From Spirogloea muscicola (taxonomy: Eukaryota; Streptophyta; Zygnematophyceae; Spirogloeales; Spirogloeaceae): a stretch of 36,350 nt of DNA. The position numbers and the translations under genes are program-made. Below the pieces are notes generated by a model. That model saw nothing but the letters and a program-made list of their open reading frames with translations. It did no database searches and was not told the DNA's origin. The stretch spans positions 56,413 through 92,762 of the forward strand of contig WELB01000128.1 of the NCBI GenBank assembly GCA_009602725.1. Direction: 5' to 3'. Below, one piece after another: positions 23,016 through 34,400 of this stretch (the first letter of the stretch is position 1; each line of letters opens with the position of its first letter).

Positions 23016-23829
23016 GAAGCTATTTGACAAAGAAACTTTCTCTGATGCGCTGTGCGCCATGGGCTGTGGGTTGTGCAAAGCTGCACTATGAGCTGCGCAA
23101 CAGCCAGCACTTGACACTGCAGAGGCTGCATCTGGTGCATTTCCTTCAGTACCAGTACTTTCCACCCCTAATTCTCCAGATTCTGGCTCTTCAAGCTGCT
23201 GTAGCCCTTCATGAAGCTGTAAGTGCAAGTTCAAAAGTGGATTGTTTATGTACCAAAATGTAGACAAACGAAGTAACACTCCAAATTTCTACAATTTGAT
23301 ACAATTTGATAGTGTAGCCAAGGAGTTGCAGTGCACGTAAAAGGCCATAAGAAGAACAGGAGAAATGGTCTCTGAAAGAAAGACCACAAAGTATATTCCC
23401 CCCCAACATTCTAGAAGACGTTCAAATAAGCTTCTCTTTTTGCTAGCACATATACAGTATCTCTTACAACTACTAGCGGACGTTGCGCTGCACACCTGGT
23501 AATACGTCAAAGCATTGTGACTCGTCAAACAACAAGTACTGTAACCACATCAGGTCATTGAGTGCGAACGGTACGTACAGGGGTCTTTCAAGATCAAAGG
23601 AGCTGCATGCCAGCGGCAGCTTATGTTTCTGAGAGAGACGCGTCAATACTCATTGCCATGGCACATTCACTGTCGTTTTGCGACAGAGATAGTGGCTGGA
23701 TGAACACCTACCTTCAGTTACCTAGCTACTGCCATCAACCTGAAGATGAAGATGACTACACCACTTTCCGCTATTTCGACCGCTGCAACATGGTCTGATG
23801 GAGATGAAATGCTCAGTGAGATGCATCAC
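23016..23829. other. Intergenic region after the zinc ATPase
   Basis: It holds the zinc ATPase 3' UTR, a TGTAA at 23218, and a short tandem duplication (ACAATTTGAT twice near 23290-23312). Open frames here are short and show no family motif. I see no gene. Confidence 0.5.
23218..23222 (+). promoter_or_regulatory. Candidate poly(A) signal TGTAA for the zinc ATPase
   Basis: TGTAA lies about 200 bases after the TAG stop of the zinc ATPase, a plausible position for an algal poly(A) signal. Confidence 0.35.
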
Positions 23830-24141
23830 TTGCCCACTGGTCCTCTGTGCTCCCAGGCTTTGGCCGTTCATCAACGAGCTGGGCGCGCACTAAGCGAGGC
23901 CACTGGCTTCCGTGGCAGTGCTCCGGCTTCCCAAGCTAGCTTATCTGACTTTTATGAGCTCACGCGTGGGTGCTTAAGCCCGCCTTCAGCTCTGCCATCG
24001 CCTCTTGATGTAGCACCTCCTTGCCTAGGGCATCGCTTTGTGCAAGGGTATGAAGGGGTGCAGATGGCTGTGGTTGGCCAGCCCAAACCTTTTGGAGTGA
24101 CAATGTAGGACAATGTCAGCAGAGGGGGCTGACACAGCCCA
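23830..24141 (+). mobile_element. Isolated retroelement tail downstream of the zinc ATPase
   Basis: The frame ending near 23976 reads ALAVHQRAGRALSEATGFRG and then ASLSDFYELTRGC, the end of the element protein with Tyr replaced by Cys. The stop is a TAA. Downstream, GGGCTG-ACA-CAGCCC at 24127-24141 is the counterpart of the 3' hairpin. The copy is several kilobases from the main nest. Confidence 0.72.
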
Positions 24142-25222
24142 GTCCCAGTAAGCAGCCGCAACTCGGCTGTATGAACTCGGACGGCCTGGTGTAGATACGT
24201 CAATAATCGGATGCTTGTGGCTGCAGCTCATGCAGCTCAATGGTAGAGCGAAGAGGACCCCTAATGTAAGTACGTATCAAGAGATTGGCCTCACAGCAAG
24301 CACTCCTTCTGCTGTATGCTGATTACATTGACATTGCCATACCAGGTGCAAAAGGCACCATGGCGATTCTATTGCCAGTACATGCTGCAGAAGGAGAGCG
24401 CAGTCCAATGTCAGAGAAGATGGTTGCAGGACACTCGAGCTTGAAGGCAAAGTGAGGGAGGCTGCAGGCACTGCTCTGTGCTCCTGTTGACCTCCAGATA
24501 TTGCACATCTAAGCAATAGTATACATCATATTCCATGTAGTCATTCAGCATTGCTCAAAAGAGCTCTATGAAGGTGCAGCCATTGGTGCCAGTGCACTTG
24601 CGAGCAGCAGGCGGCAAGTCTGCAGTGCGACCTTGGTGTAGATGTGGAGACGCTGGCCCACAAGTGGCGAAGCAGCTGCAAGTGGTCTTAGCTGGAATTT
24701 GAGCTTCCGGAGTCAGTGGTGGATTGCCATATTATTTGCCTTGTCTGCACTCTCTCCATCTCCCCAGCTGGCAAAGCCCTTGCCCACAAGACATGGAAGA
24801 GAGCTGCCACACGTAGGCCCAAGCCCACGCACCATATAGGAGGAGGACACAGCTCCAAGCCCAACTTCTCAGACGCCAGCTCGAAGGCAACAATTGGCTC
24901 TTCAATATCAAATTGCCCATCCTGAAGGGCGGCTGTGGTAGCCGCACAATGCATCCAGTGCAGAAGACAAAGCTCTGTGAAGGGGTGCATGCCGTGACTG
25001 GTTGAAAAGAGGTAGGGGTAAGGCACAAGGAAAAAGGGAGAAGATGACTTTCACGCAGACAGTATGGCTCGTCAAGTGGATGTTGACTTGATACCCTGAA
25101 TGATTGACAGGCTGTAGTGATCTCTCTTTACAGCCATGCATTTGTCCACCACGTTATACAGAATCTACAAATCTACATTCAGAGAATCGGAGGCATAAGC
25201 ACATCCATTACAGTAAAAGTTC
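24142..25222. other. Unassigned region with two exon-like minus-strand segments
   Basis: On the minus strand, about 24914-24833 has an AG acceptor, an open stretch containing DIEEPIVAFELASEKLGLEL, and a GTGCGT donor. About 24470-24355 has an open stretch containing LPHFAFKLECPATIFSDIGL ending at a GTATGG donor. I could not link them into a gene or assign a family. They may be a degraded gene or the 3' flank of the lactamase-like gene. TGTAA occurs on the minus strand at 25208 and 25128. Confidence 0.3.
25208..25212 (-). promoter_or_regulatory. Candidate poly(A) signal TGTAA for the lactamase-like gene
   Basis: This minus-strand TGTAA lies within 15 bases of the stop codon. A second one at 25128-25132, about 90 bases downstream, is at a more usual distance and may be the one used. 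Confidence 0.35.
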
Positions 25223-27881
25223 TCATCGCTTTGACCATATCCATCGGTGCATATAAGTGCAGCAGACTAGCCTGCCAATTTGAGCCAGGACCACTTCTGC
25301 TTCTTTTTCGTGATTCTGCAAGCAGAGTTGGGAATCCATGTGATCAACAAATACTTCAGTCAGCTGCAAACATAGGCATATGAAGCTGGTAGGATGTTGG
25401 AACACCAACACCAAGACACCTGGACTTGTGAAAGTGCATTCAACACATCGATCTGACCAATGCCCAACAGCTACGCAAACTTTTGAGAAATTGCTCTAGC
25501 AGCCTCACCCTGTCGATCTTGTCAATGAAGGCTGCAACAGCCACCTGGTCGTACTCCGTGCCCAGTTTGATGATACCAACATCATTGCAGACGCCAAGTA
25601 TGCTGCCAGAGACAAACGATAGGACCATCAATAGATTTGCCTGTATGCATGTATACCTGCATAAGTCACACAACTTGTGCAGCATCTTAACGCAGAATTA
25701 CTGGTGATTAGACAACTTTCGCACATTTCAAGAAGCAGAGAGGCACTGCACTCTTACGTGCCAGTCTTGTGATATATAGTGGCGCTTCGTGGCAGGCGTC
25801 GACGCAGTCGTCTGAGGCCGAATTGCTACGACAGTGGACACAAACAAGATCACAAATGGTACAGTGTGTATGACTGCACAAATCCTCTACAGGCGTCACT
25901 CTTTCATGAGACTTGCCTATGCAGTTCTTGGCATAAGGGATGGGTATACCTGCTGGGAGAGGAACAGAAAGCACACGGCCCTCAAGTGCGGCAGTAGTAA
26001 AGGCCCCTGCGCCATGGCTGCCAGCAGGCGCACAGTGTCCCGAGGGGAACCATAGTTGTCAACAGCTGCAGCACACTCACGGTCCTGCTTGTAGTCCGCT
26101 CCTCCATTTGCCTGCCAAGCTCGCAACTATGTCAGTCAACAAGCTCTGATGTGACCAATGGCGACATTGAGGGTGTGACTTGAAGCCATCCAGCTGTGCA
26201 TGCATGTGTGTGAACGTTTGCAAGAGAACGGCTTGAGAGGCAAGACGAATTTGGTACTGACCATAAATGCTACTTCAGCTTGGCACTCGAGAGCGTGCAG
26301 GCCCACAAGGGGAAGGCCTCTGTTGGCATTCTCTGTAGCCACTGCAACGGCACGACGCTGACCTGAGCTCAAGGTTTGCCACCTTCATCCAGCCAAATGC
26401 AGGAGCTGAAATCGACATCAGGGTTCACAGCAGTGCTCAAGCTGGTGCCATTGACCATGAACCAGACTGCATAGCAGTATCAGAGCAAGCTATTGGATCT
26501 GCACAATGCAATCTGCCAGTATCGTGGAGATTGCACTGCTAACCCTCTGCTGCAGTGTGCTCATTGCGCAGGATGAGGCTGACAAGGCATTGCACCTTGC
26601 AGCAATCTGCTGCGACGACTGGCCAAACATTGATGGTGCCCTCCCAAGTGCCATGAGATACGCCTGCACATGTATGAGGAGCACAGGCACGCTTTGCCAA
26701 TGACTGCGTACATGTATAAAGCTTCAGTCAGATCAGGCACTCAAGTTGTGTAAGCTCAACATCAGCGTTCAGGCAAACCATACACAAGCTTCCAATTGGA
26801 CCAGGCATGTATGTCACCACAATCAATTGTTAGGCTGTGAGGTAAGACACCGAGGGCACCCCTGAGCCCTCAACCCTATATCCTAGAACTTCAGGACTTA
26901 GGGCACTCTGCTTCACCTGTCGTTGGGAAAGCTCAACTGCAGTCTGCTGCAACCCTAATTGATGCACAAGACCACCCACTCTGCTCAATGTGACAGCACG
27001 CAGGACCTGCCACAGCACAAGCAGTGCACTCATCGCCCCAGAAGCATCTGATGCAATGTTGGCACAAGATACGACTGTTGCCAGTCGTGAAGGAAAAGCA
27101 CTTCAATGATGCTCTGCTCGGTGACCATTCAACAAACTGTGTCAAGCTAACCCCGAAGCACTTACCAGGTCAGCGGCAGTGTTGTCAGAGATGACAGTCA
27201 TCAGGCGCAGGCACTCCCGTAAAGGAACACACGTGCCACTGGAGCAGCACCGTATTGCTTGTAACAGCATGAGTGTCTTCCGGTTAGTGAGTCGAATCAA
27301 AATATAATCTCTCAAACAGTATCCAATCACCACCTTTCACTCCACTGGATATTGTTACTCGCGCTCAGTACAGTGACGACCATGGGAGCATAGCGCAGCG
27401 ACGTGCCTAGGCAGGGCACGTAGGACGCCGCTGCCGATGCACTTGTCGGCTTCGTCCATGCAGACGAGATCCTCGAGGCTCAGCGTCCCCTCCTGCACTA
27501 CATGACACCCGTGACAATGGTGGGTGACGGCGCAACTCGAGGGTCTGAAAGAATGATTGTTGTTGACCACGGAATCGCTTCTGCAGCCCTTGGTCACAAG
27601 CCCAAAGATAAGCCACTGATGGTACTGAAGAAATCTGGCAGCCCGACTGTTGTTGTCGGTTGCTGGAGGCAAGAGCTCTTCAGGCATGCAATGCTCTGGT
27701 TCGGCAACGGATGCAGAGATGGCAGAGGCTGTGATGGCGGCAGCGGCCTTGCCTGCGCCTGCTGCGCAGCGGCCACGAGCAGATGGAGCTTCACGACGGA
27801 GGCGAGCGGGAACTTAGAGCTGGCGGCCACGCCGGCCTCCTCGCCAGTGCCCAAGTGCAGCACAGCGACGCCCACACGCAT
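25223..27881 (-). CDS. Class A beta-lactamase-fold serine hydrolase, intron-containing
   Basis: The fold contains class A beta-lactamases and DD-peptidase-like serine hydrolases; the substrate here is unknown. Eight exons in transcript order: 27881-27753, 27492-27407, 27238-27166, 27006-26917, 26111-25950, 25825-25758, 25602-25509 and 25315-25223. They give 264 residues, the size of a mature class A enzyme. The nucleophile motif is S28-VV-K31 in FPLASVVKLHLLVAAA. SDN is at 89-91 in RLMTVISDNTAADL. KTG is at 200-202 in IYHKTGTILGVCNDVGII. Their spacing matches class A enzymes. A Glu166-xx-Leu-Asn equivalent is not apparent. Introns 1 and 2 need GC donors (CAG|GCAAGG and CTAG|GCACGT). No signal peptide is seen from the ATG at 27881; an in-frame TGA upstream means any longer N-terminus needs another exon. 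Confidence 0.9.
27408..27752 (-). other. Two GC-AG introns flanking exon 2 of the lactamase-like gene
   Basis: The intron 27752-27493 begins with GCAAGG after CAG, close to the consensus for GC donors. The next intron, 27406-27239 (just outside this span), begins with GCACGT after CTAG. Both joins keep the frame and reproduce the family sequence around EGTLSLEDLV and GSGVLRALPS. Confidence 0.65.
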
Positions 27882-28481
27882 GTGCCTGCCGAAGGCATCC
27901 GCAGCGCGGGCAGGCCCTCAGTGCCTGCGGACTCAAGGGGGCGACTGACGGCGACGAAGTCCGGCCAGAGCAGCTTACTCCTGCGCAGCGGCAAGCCGCG
28001 ACAACTTGCGCTGGAGCCGCCGGGTCCGCATGGGCACAGGCGACGGCGGTGCCCGCTGCTGCGTCGGCAGCAGCTCGGCCGGCGGCTTGCACCACGGAGG
28101 CCACACCCCGCAGCCCGGGTCCTCGGCAGCGGCAGCGGCTGCGGCATTGGCGGCAGCGGTGTCAGCACCGCCAGCTGCACCACGCCGCAGCACGGCAGTC
28201 GCAGCCGCCGCCCACGCCTGAGCAAGGCGCAGCGGCAGCCCCGCGCCCTGCCCTCCGTCCGCGCCGCCGCTGCCNTTGTTTGTTGGGCGCCCACAAAAGC
28301 TCCCACTTCTCTGTGGTGGGCGCCCGACTCCCTCCCCGCCCTAATCCTAACCTAAGCCTAGATGCCTGCCCTGAACCCTAGTCCGCAGCCCCCCCAGGCC
28401 CAAGGCCATGGCTGTCTCACCCTGCAGCAGCAGCCCGAGTCGCGCTCCCTCGCAGCCGCCGCCGCTCTCCGGCTTCTCCAG
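27882..28481. other. GC-rich spacer between the lactamase-like gene and ATX
   Basis: This stretch contains the promoter side of the lactamase-like gene and the 3' flank of the ATX gene, both on the minus strand. It has a single undetermined base at 28275 and runs of GCN triplets. Open frames on both strands are Ala/Arg/Cys-rich and look compositional. A leader exon of the lactamase-like gene could lie here but could not be defined. Confidence 0.45.
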
Positions 28482-31400
28482 TCAGTTCATGAAGCGGCGG
28501 CACGTCGGCGCGCCGCACAGGCACGGCACCTTCTTGTCCTCCTGTGCAAACCGGTAGTCGTATCTGCGCCGCCATGCCAGCCCGTCGCATCGTCGTCAGC
28601 ACCTTCCGGCAGCGGCCTTGGTCAGACTGTCGAGGCGAGGATGAAGGAGGAGAGGGGTATGTGTGTGTATTGTGAGGCAGGGCGGAGGGAGGGTGCCCGG
28701 CACTCTCACGTGAGCTCGTCGCCGACCGCCACATCCTTGCGTGTAATGAGGACAATGCTGCTCACACCGTCCACGTCCAGGATCTTCGCGTGGCAATTCG
28801 GGGAGCACTGCCAGCAGACGTGGGAACGATGCGGCATTGGACCCAAATCTACATATCTTCCTCTTCCAAAGTGAGTAGTCTGTCAGGTAACGGTACTCAT
28901 GAAGCTTAGACAATCAAGCAGCATGATTGCCAGAAGCAGTTTGTACCGAGTGGTTGATGAGCCGCGCAATATTTCCCTGCATTGTCGCGTCAATCACCTT
29001 CTCCTCGTCCATTTTGAACAGCTGAAGAAGCAAAGAGATTAATCAGTACCCTGGACATCCGCATTGTTTACATCAGCTGATGGCTCAAAGCTGAATCCTG
29101 ACCTTTGATCTAAGCTATGTGTTTGATTGAATTGAATTCAAGACAGTGCCTCAACGCTCCAGACAATCTTCTGCTGCTTGCCGAGAACTAATCATCAAGT
29201 ACAAAGAGGCTGCCATGATGGCTTACATAGCAGTCCTTGCCAACCGCAGCATAGCGTCGCTCTCGCAGGTCCGCAATGCTCCTCCTCACCGCCTCCCCGC
29301 GATAATCAATCACCTGCACAGCCCCGCATTGCACTCGTTAGTTGCTCTACTAGGCCACACTCAAGGGTGGAAGAGGCTGGCAGGACCAATGTCATTTCCA
29401 CATCGTCACCACGATGCTTGCTACCACAGGAGGACGCTTGCCACTGCGTTATTGAGACAGGGTGGCTCCTTACCCATTCGCCCTCTCTGAGAGCGCGCCG
29501 TGCCATAAGGCCCCACCCGTGGATGGCCGACTTCCCAATGCAGGCCCTGGTCATTGCTGTCCTCTGAAGAGAAGAAGCCCACAATCATTGTGGCAATTGA
29601 TTAGATAGTCATCTCATTCCCTCCTTCCAGTTCCAAGTTTCCAAGTTTCATCACTCCAAGATGAACAGAGGGTTTGTTGTTCACCTGTACAAAGGCAACC
29701 CGCTCCTGCAGCGAGTATCGTTGACCGGAGTCTGGCTGCGGAAACACCTGCAAGCACCAATAGATAAGAGCAGCAATTGTTATCATGCAGCAGGTATATG
29801 CTACATGTCCACATTGTGTAGAAGAGACAAATTACGATATGTAAGATATACTATGAAGGTATTGGGGGTTATTGCAGCTCAAATATCCTCACCCGCATCC
29901 TGTGCAGGCTCTCAAGCGAATGGTGCACAAAGCCCCCCACCCAGTGTGGCACTGCTTGTCTCTTTGGCCCCTGAGTACCCTTGTCAACATCGACCAGCTA
30001 TTGGGTCAGTCAACACGCCGAGATCACTGCCCCACCACAGCCCTACCACAGCCTGGCAAAGGGCTATTGAACAACAATGGCTGGGCTCACAACGGACTCG
30101 AGAGCTTCATGTCACTTCGACATGGAATATCCTTATAGTCCTGGAAGGGAAGACAGACAGACAGCGAGTGACACAAAGACTTCAAGCACAGAAAGTCGAA
30201 GCTTGCCCAAGCAGTAAGTACAACGCAGATGCTACGACTTACCTGCAGCTTGACCTCCCTTGTGAAAGGAGCGTACGGCTGGCATCGGGCAGCTAGTGCA
30301 AGGTCGTCATCCAGGATCATCGCCTGGACAACAGCGGCATTGTCCAGGATCTCCTCAAGCGGGTGCTCCATCGATGTCACCTTTTCAAGAGTAATTCGCC
30401 GGGGGGCTCGTCGCGCCCGCAGCTTCTGGTACGCCGCCTCGGCTGCTGGCGCGATAACAGCAAGCTCCTGATTGGGAGCTCTGCTTATTGGGGACAGCGC
30501 AAAAAGCACGCAGCTGATTTTCAGCATGTGCAACACATGACTTGAGTTCTGCTGCTTCGTGCATACATATCAATCCCTATATCATATCGTTGCATGCTAT
30601 TCTGGTGTCACTAGGTCCTAATCGAAGAATGTCCTGAACCATGACTTGTAACAAGATATGGGAGCTCGTACACCTAGCTATCAGCAAGCTTTGGCCAACA
30701 ATGGGCAGGCTTTGAGGAGCATGTACCTGTGCTTTCCGCAATACGAGCGGAGTTGCAGCCCTGTTTCCCCGTTCTTGGATGCCAGGGAGCTAGTGGACAT
30801 CTGCAACACAAAAGTCGAAGTTGCTGCGACACTGTCAATATACTCCGCTGGTCTTCACAAATTAGCTGGCCTACCACAAGCTACTGCACACCCGAGATGA
30901 AGACTGGCTCATTGTTTAAGCTTTTGTCCTTCAATCCAGTGATAAAGGCAAGCCTCTCACCTCCAAGGTAAATCCGGCCTTGAATGCACACATTGGATGG
31001 TAGGAGGCCATGCAGCCCGGTTCGTCGCACTGGATACATGCCCCATGGGGCTGCCGGCAAACCATGCACCTCTGCCAAAGAACGGGCGAAACGATACATA
31101 TACTTTAACCAGATGCCATCTGAATGGCTTACCCTACCATGATGCCTGCCTGCACGTATGCAAAGACCTGATTTGATGAAGGATATGGAAGACAAGCCGT
31201 GACCTCTGAAAGAGAAGGTGCTAGTGTCGGGCTCATACGTCTTTGGGCTTAGTAAATTGCAAGCAGCACTCAGGACCCAGAGGGACAGCAGACCTTGGGG
31301 CTGTATTTCCAGGTGTAGAGCTTACCAGCTTGAAGCGCTCTGCGTTGACATTGCGCAGCCCGGCTATAGGCTCCATGCGGGCACCGTCTGGGATTACAAC

Positions 31401-34400
31401 GCCGGGCACCCACCATGCGCACGTGACGTGGGCCCACACCCCCTTCACTGTGCTCGGCTTTAGGGCCCCTCCTGCAGCACATTCTAGCAGCAGAGCCAGT
31501 CAGGACAGCGCTGGTGTGAAGGATTGCTGGATAGTGAGCACTCCCCTACTCGAGCAAGTGCTCATGAGAGAAGCTTGAGCTATCTGACCTTTGATGGGGC
31601 AAAGGCAGCACTGCAGCTCGTCACTGAGTTCCTCGCAGGCACGGCACACCCAGGACCCCACCCTGCCAGCAGCTCTCACACCATAGCACATCTCGTGCAC
31701 CGCCACCTGGCACCTGCACAGCTCGTCTCGTGCACAAGACGCACAGAATTAGTACTACCTTATGACATGCATCTCCTGTGCCATCTCCTACAAGAAAGCA
31801 AAGGTGAATTGCATTCTTTCGGTCTCTTGGCACATCCAGGCAACAAGCGTAAATCACCAACGACCAAAGGGCTGAACATATGTAGCATGTACCTGTCACA
31901 CATCATGAACTGATTCTCGTGGTGGTCGTCCTCGCGATGGCAGACCGCGCACCGCTCTGACGTCCACGTCAGCTCCAAGGGCTCAAATCCGACTGCAAGC
32001 AGTCAAATGTCCCGCATGAATGCTGCACCTCTTGTCTTGTGAGTGCACGCAGTAACACATCCTTGTGCTTCTCATGTACATCACAAGTATCTAGGATCAT
32101 GTGTTACTACACCCATTAACGAACTCTTGACCCATAATGGTTTCAGCTCCAGGCTTCAGGCTTCAGGATGCAGGCATCAGCTTACTATCACTGGAAGCAG
32201 AGTGGTCCCTGGAGCTTGACTTCGATGCAGGCGGCTTCTCCTCGAAGTAGGCTAAGCGGTGGGTCCCTGAGCTCTGCGCTGCTGTGAGCTGCGCCAAAGA
32301 CCAACATGCTGCTCCTCAGGTATTGCATACATCACTGTGGATGTGCAAGGGCCTTAAGATACAAGGCCCTTAAGATACAATCTACTGCATTAGCAGATAT
32401 GATGGCACTGCAGATTTTGTTTTACTTCCCTATTACATCCATGCAATTTGGGCACTCCAGGTCCGGACCAAATCATGTTACAGAAAAGCTAAGAGATCAG
32501 CAGAAGAAGGTGCAGTTAGATGGTAGCAGACGAACCCATACGACAAGGTGTTGCTGGCTGCTGACGACTATGACGCTCTCCTTCCACTTCTTTTTCCGAG
32601 ATCCTGCGTGGGCCTCAAATTCAGACAGGCTGACTTCCCGTGCCCCCTTGCACTCCCTGCAGTGGCACCTGACTCTGCAGCACTTGGCACCATAGGCTCG
32701 TCAACAATTCGGAAAAGAACAACCCACTATATATCTCCTCTGTGTAAATTCGTACACTATCATACTATGACACATTTCCAAGTAATGATTGATGTGTGTG
32801 GAGTTTGACAGGTACAAGGTAATTGACAAAAACTCTTCGTCTGAAATCAAGACTTCAAGCACGCTGCAGACATTGCCTATCATCCATGAAACAGCTTGAC
32901 AATGACTGAATCAAGTCTTATTTCTGCTGAGACGTCTGGTCAGCTCTAAAGTACATTCTAGCTCATACAGTAGCTCTAAGGCTGCCTTCACAAGCTCTTT
33001 TGGCTGGCACTCTGACCTGTGCAGGGAGGGCACGTATTCTCCAAACAAGCGCTCACATTTGACCTTTATTGTGGCCAACTTGTTGTGAGCAATGTCGCCG
33101 TTCCTGAAGAGGATGGCACCATGTCTCAACAGTAGAAACTCAAAGGGGGGAGTTTTCAAAGAGCTTGATATGAGGTGAACACCAGTCTACACCACGGAGC
33201 AAGTAGATTTACAGTGTTAAGATGATACCTGGCACTAGGGGCCTTCTTTGAGGCAGAGGAAGCCTTGGCTGCTCTCTGCAGCTGGCATTCTGGGCAGAAG
33301 TAAGCTGCACCGTTCTTCAAGTCCTGCATCACTTCGAACGAGGGGCCCTGTGAGTACAGCTCTAAGTCATCACAAGGCCTCACTGAGGCCTTGCAAATCT
33401 CAAGCTACACCATCCCGAGCGTGTTTGCAACAGCACAGCTACTTGTGCTGACTCCTAGCAAGCCCGATCAAGCCAAGTAGATGAGGGTCCAAAAACGCGA
33501 ATGATACACTCAGCTACCTGTAGCCGATGGCTGTTGAGTTTCTCGCAGGACGCGTGCACCCAGATGCTGCAGCCGTCACATGCCACCTGCCGAATTACGT
33601 GTGCAGGCTTGTCAGCTAGGACTGAATTGCATACAGTCAGGAGGAATAGAATTTAATACGCTGCTCCGATCAATATCAATGCTCTGACCAGATGCTATAC
33701 TGAGCATGTAGCCTGAGGCTCGGAGTTCGCTATACATCGTGTGGGGCTTTGTGCCCTTACCCAATCGCCCTTCTCGTTTGGCAGCCACACCTTCTTGCAG
33801 ACGCCGCAGTACTGCTTCAACTTGTAGAGCTGTAGCAGCAACAGCGTTGAGAGCCAAGTCAGCTTTGACGAGGCAGTCAGTCTACGAGATGCAGCTGCAT
33901 TGGCAGCATATCACTTGGGTCTGACGTTCCACCAGACAGGCTTGCCACCCTGCGGATCTGGAACAGAACAACTAGCGCAACACCAGCATAGCAGAGGTCG
34001 TTGAGGCTAGGTGCACTGCCACTCACTTTTGCACACGACTTGCAGACTAGGCTGGTATGGACGCTCGCCGCCTTTTTCTTGGCCTGCGCGATGATAGTCG
34101 GCGGGAGAACCTGACCACAGCCCCCGCATAGGATGTGTGCTTCCTGCGTGCATTATTCAAGGCAGCAAAACGATTAAGATAGAACAAGCTCCAGAAGTCC
34201 AATGAGAGCAACACCAACTCCAACTCAAACTTTAAATTCTGTCATGATAAGTTGCTTGCCTCGTCCATGGATGCAGTCCAGCTATCAAGACCATCATTAT
34301 GTTTCTGGTGCACCTGCTTGACGGCTGGCACATCTCCTTCCGGTGCAGGAGCCCCCTCGCCGACAAGCTCAGCAGAGATGGCCGTGGCTCGAGCTGGTGG

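Noticed and set aside
25779-25997. Plus-strand Arg-rich open frame starting MALRGRRRR
   Set aside because: It is the complement of the lactamase exons around the KTG motif and has no independent support.
27791-28306. Minus-strand 171-codon open frame upstream of the lactamase-like gene
   Set aside because: It overlaps the lactamase first exon in a different frame, includes the undetermined base, and has Arg/Cys/Pro composition without motifs.
28362-28874. Plus-strand 170-codon open frame
   Set aside because: It is antisense to the SET and post-SET exons of the ATX gene, which carry invariant motifs.
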